In this document: positions 43,232 to 53,935 of the stretch, one piece after another
Layout of the letters: every line of letters starts with the position of its first letter
How positions within the stretch are numbered: the stretch's first letter is position 1
DNA from: Ectobius pallidus
Taxonomy: Eukaryota > Arthropoda > Insecta > Blattodea > Ectobiidae
Assembly: GCA_964059195.1 (NCBI GenBank)
Contig: CAXKWD010000005.1
Location: forward strand, 97,911,882-97,975,881
Length of the DNA: 64,000 nucleotides
Direction of reading: 5' to 3'
Made by a program: the position numbers and the translations under genes
The notes under the pieces: model-generated
What the model saw: only the letters and a program-made list of their open reading frames with translations
Told to the model about the DNA's origin: nothing
Database searches by the model: none

Positions 43232-44089
43232 TTATAGGTCTGTCACGTTGTTCATCCTGCACGTCATTGACAGTGTAATTTGATTCTTTGCCTTATATGG
43301 CAATATACGACTTCAATTTATTGTGGGTCTATGTAGCGTCAATTACTGCAGGATGGACTCCATTAAACAAAACAAAAAATTCTGGAGCATTTGGAATTGA
43401 AGACACCGTTGGTACAGCAGTTTTAATTAACGCGTTTTTGTAGGAATTCATAAACTGTCTGTTTTTGGCATGTGTCAAGCATAGACAGTAATTTTCACTC
43501 AAATATTTTACATATTTTGTTACTAGGTTTTCTTGTCGACCATTCATGACCTATTTTATACACCAGAAATCATTACAACAGAATAAAATATTAAAATATT
43601 ACAATAAAGTAACTTTAAACATAACCACACCAGAATCACGAGTAAGCCAGTAGGCCTACAATAAATATTACTAATTTCGTTCTTACCTTTCTGGTTGTTT
43701 CAAGAAAGTGAAGAAATGCAATTCAGGATTTTGTCTTTTATTATTACTGAAATTTACAGCAGAATAATAAGGTCCTTTCGAATATCGCGTGTTCTAATAA
43801 ATACAACACTCCTATTTATTTACATACTTCCCGGAGTAGTTTCTGTGGTCTTACTTTATGGCTACTACGATCGCTAGTAAATGTGCGCGCATGCTCGTCT
43901 GGCAGAAAAATGGACTGAGTTTCTGTACTGTATTAATACTTATACTGTGGTATAACTAGCATTTTACAAAGTAGCATTTACAGCCTGTTAAAAAACGTAT
44001 TAGTTTATGTGCTAACCAAAAACTTTGCATAAAGTTAGAATAGTAATCATTTTAACATTTGGGTTATCTGTGTTTTTCAATTATTCATG
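43232..44089. other. Unassigned intron-2 stretch
   Basis: A 72-codon - strand frame (43329-43547) shows no motif. TAGGCCTA is at 43651-43658. Confidence 0.4.
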
Positions 44090-44097
44090 CATGCCTC

Positions 44098-45609
44098 TAA
44101 GGTTGCCAGCTATCCCGTATTTCCTGGGAAATCTCATATTTTCACTTAATCTGGACAAAAATCGTGGGTCTCTACTTTTTCAAGATATATACCGTATTTC
44201 CAGAACATTGACACAATGTACTTTAAATTTTGTTCTGATATATTTTCATATTGGTCATAGGCTATATGAAATATGATTGGTACTGGTAGTTGCCGGTGGT
44301 TGGATGCTCTTGGTTGGATATCACAGGCTTTGTTTTCTTCTCCCTTTGCCATTTTGACTTCTGTTTGGTGTCCATGTCCCTCTTTCACACTCGCTGTAGC
44401 CGCTGAGAGGACCCTGTGTATCTGTTAGGGTGTTGCAGTGAAATATGTTGTATAAAGAGTTATGTAGGGTTACATAGGAAATATCGTAATAATAAAAGGA
44501 TTAAACCTCTGGGCTAGGGTGGAGGACCAATCTACAAGGGTTGTAGACACAAATAGAGCAAGTGGATTTATCGTAGGCACTGGTATCAGGGATCCACGGA
44601 TCTAAATGGGAGAAAACCTTTCACATGTAATAAACTATGTAAACTTTATTCACACGTGTAATAATAGAACTAAATGAAATAAAATTGTATAACAACTGAA
44701 ATGTGCAATGTACTGAGTTGGTGGGAAACTGAGCACGTGGGCGAAAAATATGTTTAATTAATTCTGATAATAAATTATATATCAAAACACTGTAATTCGT
44801 TCATATAGTCAGTTTTAAGCTGATTTTAACTGAAATACCAAGAATAAACTTCAATTGCAATATAATAGATTACTTCACTGTTAACACTGTTGCACAATGC
44901 GACGTAATACTAATAACGAGCCAACACCGGATGTGCTAGCTGTAAAGATTGGAACACTGCGGTAATCATTGTAGAATAATTAGCCGAACACAACAAAACT
45001 TAATACTTGTAGTTTTGTGATTAAATTCGTGGTTTAAGAGCAAAGATGCGACTGTTGCACCATGTCTTGAAAGCACGCGAACTGGATAAGGTGATCGCAC
45101 ACGTCGAAATGTGTGAATGCTTGCTAGTAACTGAACTGAAGTGACACCGAGGGCTATGCATGAGGGCCCCTGAATCTGCACCTGCTGCTATTGCATCATA
45201 TCACGACACCAGAACATGCTGAATCAGGCGCGCGTAAATATCTAGCGGCCATTTGAATAGAATAACTAAATAGACATGTTGCTTGCATGAACAAGTTAAA
45301 ACCCCTGTCCTTATTGTGTGCTCTTTTGTCTATGTTTTTATTGTTCATGTAGAGCAATACAATTTTTTTTTAAAGTAGAGAATATTAATATAGTAGGGTG
45401 TTATAAATGACCATTTAATATGCTGTATGAGTAGTACATTTTGGGTCCTATTTTTGGTACCAGGATAGGCCTATATCCCTTATTTTCACTTCTGTTATAC
45501 TGTATGAGTAGTAAACTTTGGGTCCCTTATTTTTGGTATTGATCCCTTATTTTCACTTCTGTTATACCCTGTTATTCCTCATTTCGACTTTTAAGAGTTG
45601 GCAATCCTA
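44098..45609. mobile_element. hAT-like non-autonomous element, TIR TAAGGTTGCCAGCT
   Basis: The left end TAAGGTTGCCAGCT and the right end (reverse complement TAGGATTGCCAACT) are imperfect inverted repeats. CATGCCTC (44090-44097) and CATGCCAC (45610-45617) form an 8 bp target duplication with one mismatch, pointing to hAT. Near the right end a block of about 80 bp (GTATGAGTAGTA...TTATTTTCACTTCTGTTATA) is duplicated in tandem (about 45424 and 45503). The frame at 44966-45181 has no domain. Confidence 0.6.
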
Positions 45610-45617
45610 CATGCCAC

Positions 45618-46630
45618 AGTCCTAATTAACATGAATAGTTGGGAGTTTGCTGTATTCTATAATTTATTTTCCACAATACCTTTCAGTTCCATACCCATTA
45701 TATTTTAGCAAACCAGCAACTTCAGGAACTTGATGTATTGATTGATGTCAAGTTCATAGTGACTTGGATGAGATAAAAGTAAGCATACAGGTTTAATCAG
45801 TTATGTATTTTTTTCCATTATTTATGGCTTTCCCAATACTGTGGTAGTTTCCAGATTCCATTTGCTGTTTTGGAGTTGTAAAACTATAGCCCGCTTAGTG
45901 TGCTCTTAAAGCCTTGGCAATCTGCTGCCCTTGTACGGGAATTGGCGAACTGACTCATTAGCAGCATCCTGTTTACAGAGGCGCTGGTCCAGCTTTTATT
46001 GTCAGAATATGAGAATGTGAATGGTAAAGCTTGTTATTATAGGGCTAATGGGACAGGTTGTGTTGTACTAAGACTCTGAATTGTTTGACAAAACGTCAGT
46101 TAATGAAGGCAAGTTTTTCTCCCTTTGGCATTATTTGTTATTTTATTTTATGATTTGTTTTGGATTGAAACATGAGTGGTAGTTCTGACCTAAGTCTTTT
46201 TCAAACACCATGAACATAGGTCCAATCTGTTTATTTTCAAATGGTCTGTTGTTGTTCTGCAAAAAAATAGAAAAGGAAAAACTCCTGGAGTCAGTTACCA
46301 TTAATTTCTGGTGGACAGATAACTAAAATTAAAATGGTTTAAAACAATTTCACCTGCCAGTTTTGAAATAAGAAGTAAAATACATCAGTGGTGTGTAGTC
46401 TACACTTTCGAAAATGATTACAGAGCAGATTTTAATTTTAGAATACTGAAATGAGATGGCATTCTATGTATTTTTTCACATTATCCACTCCATAAGATCT
46501 TATCAAACACATCTCACTAACAGATTGTGTTCACATTAATTAGTAATAAAATAATTCAATAACATAATTTCGTGGTTGACTAATTTGAGTATAGGGTTTT
46601 CAGGGGTTTCCCCAGTCCAAAATTAGAATG
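45618..46630. other. Unassigned intron-2 stretch
   Basis: No gene or element ends recognised. Confidence 0.4.
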
Positions 46631-46631
46631 C

Positions 46632-47035
46632 TGTATACAGCTGTGGTTCAGTAATCATAACAAAAATAAAACTCTGGGAACTGCTGGCACGGAACATCTA
46701 GGGAGTGTGTTTTTTTTATAACAACGATGAGTGTAAAATTTTACAAAACAGCTTTCCTTAGCTATATTTAGCTTTGTACATGCATAAAGTACCATTATTA
46801 AGCAAATTGAATACTGAACCACAGATGTATAATAATTATTTATTATTATACAGCTGTAGTTCAGTAATCATAACAAAAATAAAATTCTGGGAACTGCTGA
46901 CACGGTATATCTAGGGACTGTATTTTTTTATAACAACAATGAGTGCAAAATTTTACAAAACAACTTTCCTTAGCTATAATTTAGCTTTGTACCGGTACAT
47001 GCATAAAATACCAATATTAAGCAAATTGAATACAC
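46632..47035 (+). repeat. Tandem direct duplication (~190 bp units)
   Basis: ACAGCTGTGGTTCAGTAATC at about 46637 starts a block repeated as ACAGCTGTAGTTCAGTAATC at about 46852, both ending GCAAATTGAATAC. They differ by scattered substitutions and by CCGGTA present only in the second copy (46990-46997). Confidence 0.85.
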
Positions 47036-47039
47036 GAAA

Positions 47040-47934
47040 TGTCACAAAATTTGTTCGATTATGTGAAATGTATAAATAAGAACAAAATACATAAATTGAG
47101 AAAAGTAGCCTATACGAAAATTAGATTCAGAATTGTAATATTTTGTTTTAGTATGACTTACAGATAACTAAAATTCATTTCTTACAGCATGATTCCTTTT
47201 CTGTCATTTCTATGGCTGCCGAGAAGTTACCGATATTTGTGATCAATTACAGCAAAGATGAGGAATATATGCTTTCGGTGATCATGATACAAACCTTTTC
47301 TACTATCTGTGCCGAGTTTGGGATGTCTATGTTAGATTTCGGCAAAGATTGTAGATACAACAGATTTTGGAATTTATCCTCAGTAGTTGGCACTTCTGTG
47401 CACATAAATTATGCCATTTTAGGTTATATATAAATGCCCACTTTTCACAATTTTTCTCTGATTTCGCCTATATTTTAGCAACAGAGAGTTTATATGAATT
47501 CTACAGACTTTAAGAAACATTATAACCTTAAAAGTGGCCATTTTTCATGGTTCTAAAAAGAACACATCATGCAGAATACCATAGCATCTCCATAAGGGCA
47601 ATTGTATTTAACCACAAAATAGAGGAGGTTAACACCGAAATCAACCATTTTATTGTAACAAAAAATAAATCCTAGGTATATCCTTTACAGCCTAAATGTT
47701 CGAAATTTTGCTATTTTCTGTACTTTCATTTGTTGTTTGTGATTTCTTTAGCAAAGTTATCTTTGTTTAGTAGGCTTCAAATTCACATGTGTTATGAAAT
47801 TTACTATTGTACCTTTCTAAGTGACAGCTAGTGATATGTCGGGGCAATTACAGTTTTTGAATTCATTTTAGAATAATTCTACGAGTTTTTAAAAATATGT
47901 TTACATTCATTATTCATGTATGATACTTAATTCT
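47040..47934. other. Unassigned end of intron 2
   Basis: A 73-codon frame at 47212-47433 has no recognised motif and no splice support. Confidence 0.4.
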
Positions 47935-47943
47935 TTGTTCCAG

Positions 47944-48059
47944 GACTGCAAACAGCTCAAGGGACGATGACAGAGATGAGGTATCATCAACTGTCAGTTA
48001 CTTATCTGACATCAGTGGATTGTCTGAGCTAAGTGGACAGGACTGGAAGCCAGTAGCAG
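47944..48059 (+). CDS. Sirt1: Sirt1 exon 3
   Basis: The acceptor is TTGTTCCAG at 47935-47943 and the donor is GTAGGC at 48060. The exon codes residues 96-134, including the acidic stretch SSRDDDRDEVSSTVSYLSDI and ending SGQDWKPVA. It is in phase 2 on entry and phase 1 on exit, joining exons 2 and 4 without a frame break. The region corresponds to the acidic segment just before the catalytic domain. It has no catalytic residues, so its assignment depends on phase, splice sites and position between recognisable exons. Confidence 0.8.
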
Positions 48060-49215
48060 GTAGGCTGTCATAATATTTTCTGTAGATGCAGTGAATACCA
48101 CTCTAGTACCCGATTATCAGGGACATATTCAGAGGGAGACTGAAGGGTCTGTACAACATTTTAATTTGCCAGATAAAAGACATGACTCCTGACTCATCCT
48201 GACTCATGAAATGCAAAAGGTGATTCGTAAAATATAAATGCTGATACTAATTGTCTAAATCTATGAAATGTAAAAGGCGAATTGTAAAATATAAACACCG
48301 TTCCTAATTTCTCTAAATGTGTACAAAATTCAGTCTAACATTGGATTTTTGCCTATGCAACTAAAGCTGGCATGAACACATAGTTTAGCTCGCTTAGGTA
48401 CTAACTAGCTGATCAGCCTCTACCAAACACAGCAGCAAAGCTAGGGGTGCTTGATAAATTTTCCAATAGTTTGAACGCATGATTAAACTGCTTTAATGCT
48501 TTAGGTTAGTTAGATTAAGGTGTGACTGCGACATACACATCAACAAACAAACTTGCATACTTTGTTTCAGTATCGTAAGTGTAATATTGTGTGTGATAAT
48601 AGTGTGTTAGATTCATCATTGTACCCTCCGAATTAATCTTGGATATGCCCCTGTGGGTAATCACTACTGAACTGAATAAATGTAAGGGTTGGTGTATGAG
48701 AGAATGGTTGCCGAAGGGAGAAGAATCAGGAGGAGATTAATTTAGGTTCAGCATTCTTGGAAATAAAAATGTTTTCTTTCTACATGTCCACCCAGTATTT
48801 AAAAAAACTGAAATAAAGACCTTATTCGAAATAAGTTTAGTCTTGGTTTTATACCACACCAGACTGTTTTAAAAAATCCACGAATATGGATGATGATTTC
48901 TCGTTTAATTCTTTTCAAAACCTAAAATAACATAGGCCTAATTGAATTCATATTGGCTTTTCATATTTTGTTGATGTAGACTGTCACACTGTGTTCAAAG
49001 TGAGAAAAAAGCAGAGGGACTGCATTTCTCAACAGTTTTATACAAGCATCCAGAATTTCTTGTCAATTGTCTCAGAAATTGTCATCTGAAAGAAATTGGG
49101 AACAGTTGTCTCATTTTATCTTCTATTTTGAAGAAACAGATCAGCTTGAAAATCACATATTTAAAGTCGAAACTTTGGTAGTTTATCTTCAGTGTCCATT
49201 TTCAAGGGATCGTTG
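48060..49215. other. Start of Sirt1 intron 3, unassigned
   Basis: Nothing recognised beyond a short local duplication around 48200-48290 (GAAATGCAAAAGGTGATTCGTAA / GAAATGTAAAAGGCGAATTG) and TAGGCCTA at 48933-48940. Confidence 0.45.
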
Positions 49216-49224
49216 AAAAATGAC

Positions 49225-49640
49225 AGTATGTTGCCACTTACTTACTCAATGGCAATAGACAATTTCTCAGCAAGCTAAAGGAATATTATCTATTTTATGG
49301 AACCAGAAGGTTTATTGGCATGCTTACCTGAGCCCGCCATTCAACCTTATACTGCACTAACTCCATCCAACCGTCCCTCGCAAATCCTACTTCCCTTAAA
49401 TCTATCCTAATACTATCCTCCCACCTATGCCTTGGCCTTCCAAGTGGTCATTTCCCTTCGGGTCTCCCATTCAATACTTTTGAGATATGTCTTTCCTCCC
49501 CTGTGTGTGCAGCAGTCCAGCCCATTTCATCCTCCATGATTGAATTACCCTTACTATATCCGGTGAAGAGTACAGGTTATGAAGCTTGTCTTGATGGAGT
49601 TTTCTCCAGTCCCCATTTTCATGGATATGAACCTTTATCT
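49225..49640 (-). pseudogene. C terminus and 3' UTR of an RTE-like LINE
   Basis: The - strand reads SPDIVRVIQSWRMKWAGLLH, then KDISKVLNGRPEGK, GRPRHRWEDSIRIDLREVGF and WMELVQYKVEWRAQVSMPIN. The W-W/A-G ... GRPxxRWxDxIxxDLxxxG ... W motifs are the usual RTE-type tail. One stop precedes PLGRPRHRW. The 3' UTR matches the + strand copy at 7640-7720. Only the 3' end is present. Confidence 0.75.
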
Positions 49641-50007
49641 TAAGAAAATTCTTGGCTAATCATTTTAATATCCTCACAAATAAAAACAATTTGTATCACT
49701 TTAGAACACTTGAAAAAATGGAAAGTGTGCCAAATTATTATTATTTTTTTCTAAATTTGCCCTCAACAGATTTACAAGTTATCCCCATAATAACAAGTGC
49801 CATTTTAACTTGTTACTATATTATTTATAGGCTAAAGTTTTCTCCTATTTTGTTTTGTGGGTTACATTAAAAACTTCTAAGGGCCGCCTGTTGAACAGGC
49901 CTGTTCTAATTCTAGCAATAGTTGTTTATTCAGATTACTTTTGTCACTTTGGTATTTAATTCAGAAAACACATTTTTGACCAGTTTAGATAGACATAATT
50001 TGAGAAT

Positions 50008-50112
50008 GTTATAAGAGAAAAATTCCTCTGACGCTTTGATTTGAATCCAGGACCTTTGGCTATCTGTGCCACTGCTCTACCAACTGAACTAAGCCAGAGT
50101 TCACTTCACAGC
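50008..50112 (-). repeat. tRNA-derived SINE
   Basis: The - strand reads TGGCTTAGTTCAGTTGGTAG then AGCAGTGGCAC...GGTCCTGGATTCAAATC. TAGTTCAGTTGG fits the Pol III A-box consensus exactly and GGATTCAAATC is a B-box variant. It is followed by GTCAGAGGAATTTTTCTC, the tail shared with the copy near 6655. It is a retroposon, not a functional tRNA: the 3' acceptor side does not pair. Confidence 0.75.
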
Positions 50113-50270
50113 ACCAGATGGAACCTCTCTCCTATGACTGATTGCCCTTAATGGTCTACCTCACTGACAGACAAGTTATGTCATATGCAGTACTGTGAGG
50201 CACACTAATTAGTGATTTTTGTGACCGGGCTTCCACTGTTTTTGTTCAGTTAACATTCAAGATTGATATA

Positions 50271-51586
50271 CCGTGTGTCCATAAAGTCATGGTCCACTTT
50301 TGACCGGTCACAGGAAATCAACGAAACAAGCTAGAAATGTGAAATCTTCACCAAATAAAAGGAAAACTTGCCAAGTTTCATACCTGTTCAGTGCAGTTCG
50401 GTGTGGCTTCATTTTTTGCCCTACACACATCTAAACAGTATTCAATTTTGTCCCAAACACGGTTAAGGACGTCTGATGTAACAGAGTGAATAATGTCTGT
50501 GATCCTCTGTTTTAAATGATTACTGTCGTGGATACATTCACTGTACACATGTTGCTTCACATAACCCCACAAGTAAAAGTCTAAGGGCGTCAGATCCGGG
50601 GATCGTGGTGGCCATGGCTTGACAGAACCCCTGCCTATCCACCGCTGGGGGAATGTTGTATCCAGAAACTCATGAACAGTGGCGGCGTAGGGTGGAGGAG
50701 CACAGTCATGTTGAAAGTTGACACCTTCTGGAAATTGTGGCACTGCATAAAATTTCAACATGTCAAGGTACTTGTTTGCCGTCACAGTCTGCTCCGCAAA
50801 GAAAAATGGACCTATCACTTTATCATGCATCAGGCCACACTACACATTCATTTTGGGGGTGTTACGTTTGTACTCAACCTAAGCACGAGGATTTTCAGCA
50901 GCCCATATTTGGATGTTATGGCGATGAATATGTCCATAGACATGGGATGTCGACTCATCGCTAAACACAATCTTCTGCAGAAATCGTTCATCATTGTCAA
51001 TCTCATGAAGCATATCTGTAGCAAACACGAAACGTTTGGGTCTATCTGCCGGTTTGATAGCGTACAACAGTTGCAGTTTGTAACCTGAAAAAGTAGACTT
51101 TGAACAACTGTAGTCTAGCATAGGTGTAATTGTCAAGCACATGCACGCACAGATTTTTAGCGCTTCTTAGGTAGCTCTCCCTTATAGCCTCTACAGATTT
51201 GTCACTTACCGATGGCCTACCAGAACGGGGTTTGTCCAACAAACTGCCGGTATCCTTAAACTGATTATCCACCTAGTAATCTTGTGGTGGCGCTTTGTTG
51301 TACACGCGATGATATTCACGTTGCACTTTGGTCACAGATTCGAATTTAGCAAGCCACAGAACACATTGAACTTTCCTCTGTACCGTCCACATCCCGACTG
51401 GCATGGGTGTAGGTGTGGGCTGATCTGCTGCTGCGCAGTTCGTGGTGTTGCGTCATCACCTGTGTGTGCACACGCACATCATCCTACGGAAAGTTGGAGA
51501 GTTTTCCTTTTATTTGGTACAGTTCAGATTTCTATCTTCTTTTGTTGCTTTCCTGTGACTGGTCAAAAGTGCACCATGACACACGG
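50271..51586 (-). pseudogene. Mariner-like element, degenerate transposase with DD41D-type spacing
   Basis: Outer TA plus inverted ends: CCGTGTGTCC...CACTTTTGACCGGTCACAGG at the left, and CCGTGTGTCATGGTGCACTT then TTGACCAGTCACAGG as the reverse complement of the right. On the - strand the transposase starts MWTVQRKVQCVLWLAKFESV (51392) and continues DNQFKDTGSLLDKPRSGRPS, IVFSDES (first Asp) and FQHDCAPPPYAA (second Asp). It ends PPRSPDLTPLDFYLWG (last Asp). I count 41 residues between the second and last Asp, as in the DD41D (rosa-like) group rather than classical DD34D. At least three stops and a frameshift inactivate it. Confidence 0.82.
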
Positions 51587-51589
51587 TAT

Positions 51590-52830
51590 ATGCATTCATG
51601 AACCACAGATTATTCTCTCTTTTGGACATTATATGAGAATGCCATGTACACCATTTTTTGTCAGAATTTTACTATGGTAAAGTTTATACTTGCCGCTGTT
51701 CTCAATATCCGGTGCATTAATCATCATGACTCATGATCAAGTTAAATGTGGTATTTTACCGAGGTAAAACTTAACCGCATGATCCGGAATTGATTTGGTG
51801 AAGTTAAAAAATGACATGTTTAGATGTTTACTGGTATGATTAGAAGAAGATTATATACCTACATTAATTCGGTTGAGACCAACTTCAAATTGACGTATTA
51901 TTGTGGAAAGAAGGCCTTTTTTTAATTCTTTGAAGACAATAATGTGAGGAAAGATTTCATTTGTCAAAGTAAATGTAACACACCTTCTATGTAAATATAT
52001 TAATTTCATCTTTCCATAGCATTATAAAAAATGAATCAAATTGAGTGGTGTAACAAAATTGAAGCATTCAACATTTGAATGTGTTCTCCTGTGGATGCTT
52101 TCCTTTGACAAAATAACAAGCTATCTCTGAATTGGCTTGGGTAAAGAGGGTGGACACGATTGATGTATCATGAACCTTTTGACCGCAGTAAATGTTTGGA
52201 CTTGCTCCAGGATCCTCATGTGCACTCAGATATTACTGTAATGGTGTAATGTGTGTGCATTGAACTTATATCCGTTATAATTTGGATTTGTGATTACAGT
52301 AATGGAAATGATGAAAGTAATGATGGTTATGAGTTAAACTGTGATGCAGAGTGTGAAATATGCAAAGTTTAGTAATATGAAGGGTTTTACAGGGTTTAGG
52401 GGATTTAGAATGGTTATTGAAAGAGGTGATTATTGTTCATAAATTACCATAGTTAGGCCTGGTAACCTTTAGTTCACAACGGACCCTTGATTGGAGACGA
52501 TCTTGGTTTTGTGAATCTCGTATAGAAAGCTATTTCTCCTGGAGGGTGAAATCCCACGTTTTTACTTTTCCACATTATCACTGCTGAACTTCTTATTGGC
52601 CTGTCACACAGAGCATCAATCGATAAAGACCAGTCAAATGCCATCAACAGTTCTGGACTATATTTCTGTTCCTTGTGACACTAGCCATTGAGCGTCATTG
52701 GTCAACAAAAATAATATAGGTTATGTACCAGTATGATTTTACATTACTTTATATTAGAGGTGAAGTATATTACCTTACTAGGTCTAGGTCTGTTTATCTC
52801 CTGCATGTCATACTACATGTGTTGGGATGC
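51590..52830. other. Unassigned intron-3 stretch
   Basis: No gene or repeat ends recognised. Confidence 0.45.
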
Positions 52831-52835
52831 AGGGT

Positions 52836-53930
52836 CAGGGTGTCCACATTCTGGAAATTTGGTGAACGGAAAATTGAAATTGGTCAGGGAAAATCAAAAA
52901 ATTTTGTAAAGTAAAGGAGAAAGTCATGGAAATTTGTAAAAAAAATAGGCTATATGGAATAGGGAAACTAACTCCAGCGAGTGAGATGTGAGGGGCATAT
53001 GTTTTTCTCCAGTCTGCTGCAACCCAGACTGTTAAAGCTTCTTTTCAATACTTGAGCTAATCTTTTCTTATTAAGTGCCAGTACGGTACTTTATGAGATT
53101 GTGTGAGGAAGGGAAAATGTCTTGTCTGTGTGTCTGTACGTGCAATAACTCAAGTATGCTTTATCGGATTTTCATGAAACTTGGTATATGCATTTATAAC
53201 GTCCATGGGAAAAGAACCCTATTGATATTGGACAAAATCGGTTGACCGGTACTGGAGTAAAGCCCAATTTAGTGCCTATTTTATGGTAATATATTAGAAA
53301 GCATTTATCAAATGCAAATTAGTTATCATGACAACATATGTTTTACAGTATTCATATACGGCTTTGGAAATTGCAATGACAAATAACATTATTCCTTCAC
53401 ATACACTTATGAAAGTAGATTGTTAAATTGAGCGGGGTTGCTGAGATGGTAACGTCTTGGATTCACATTTTGGTTGTTCCTGCTTCAATTCCTGCAGCCG
53501 ACCAATTTGACATCTTTTTTGTATTTTTATGTGAGTGTGTGATTGTCAAGATATTACAAATCTGTATAGTTTTGCTGATGCTGGACGATTTAAAGCTGAT
53601 TAAAAAACTAGACCCTTGTTCTCCCTGAAGCTCTTCTTAATGAATGACTATGGAGCTTACCTCGGAAATCAATAAAAAAAAAAAATAAATAAAAACTTAT
53701 TTTCTGCATATCATAATTGCAATTATAACTGATTAAACAAAAGCGTGCTGGCACTTTGTTACATCAGTTTACCTGATTTTATTTTTGTTATGGGGATGGA
53801 GGAGGCTAGATTTTGTTTTGTTTTTATTTACAAATAACTTTGAAAATATTGATTCTTGTGGTCAGGGAAATGTAAGTTCCTGGTCGGGAAAGTCAGGGAG
53901 ATTTATTTTGAAATTTCTGTGGACACACTG
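52836..53930. mobile_element. MITE with CAGGGTGTCCACA ends, split by repeat copy 5
   Basis: The left end CAGGGTGTCCACATTCTGG mirrors CAGTGTGTCCACAGAAATTT, the reverse complement of the right end. AGGGT flanks both ends (52831-52835 and 53931-53935). The subterminal sequence (GGTCAGGGAAAATC at the left, GTCAGGGAAATGTAAG at the right) is typical of such MITEs. The 713 bp repeat at 53068-53780 lies inside it, so it is older than that copy. Confidence 0.65.
53068..53780 (+). repeat. TTATTAAGTGCCAG repeat family, copy 5
   Basis: Standard copy with head, short TCTG tract, module, CCGGTACTGGAG block, tRNA-like module (A box GTTGCTGAGATGG degraded; B box GCTTCAATTCC degraded) and a CAGTTTACCTGATTTT end. 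Nested in the MITE at 52836-53930. Confidence 0.85.
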
Positions 53931-53935
53931 AGGGT

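Noticed and set aside
47212..47433. 73-codon frame as a possible extra Sirt1 exon
   Set aside because: No flanking splice sites in the right phase, and exons 2 and 3 join in phase without it.
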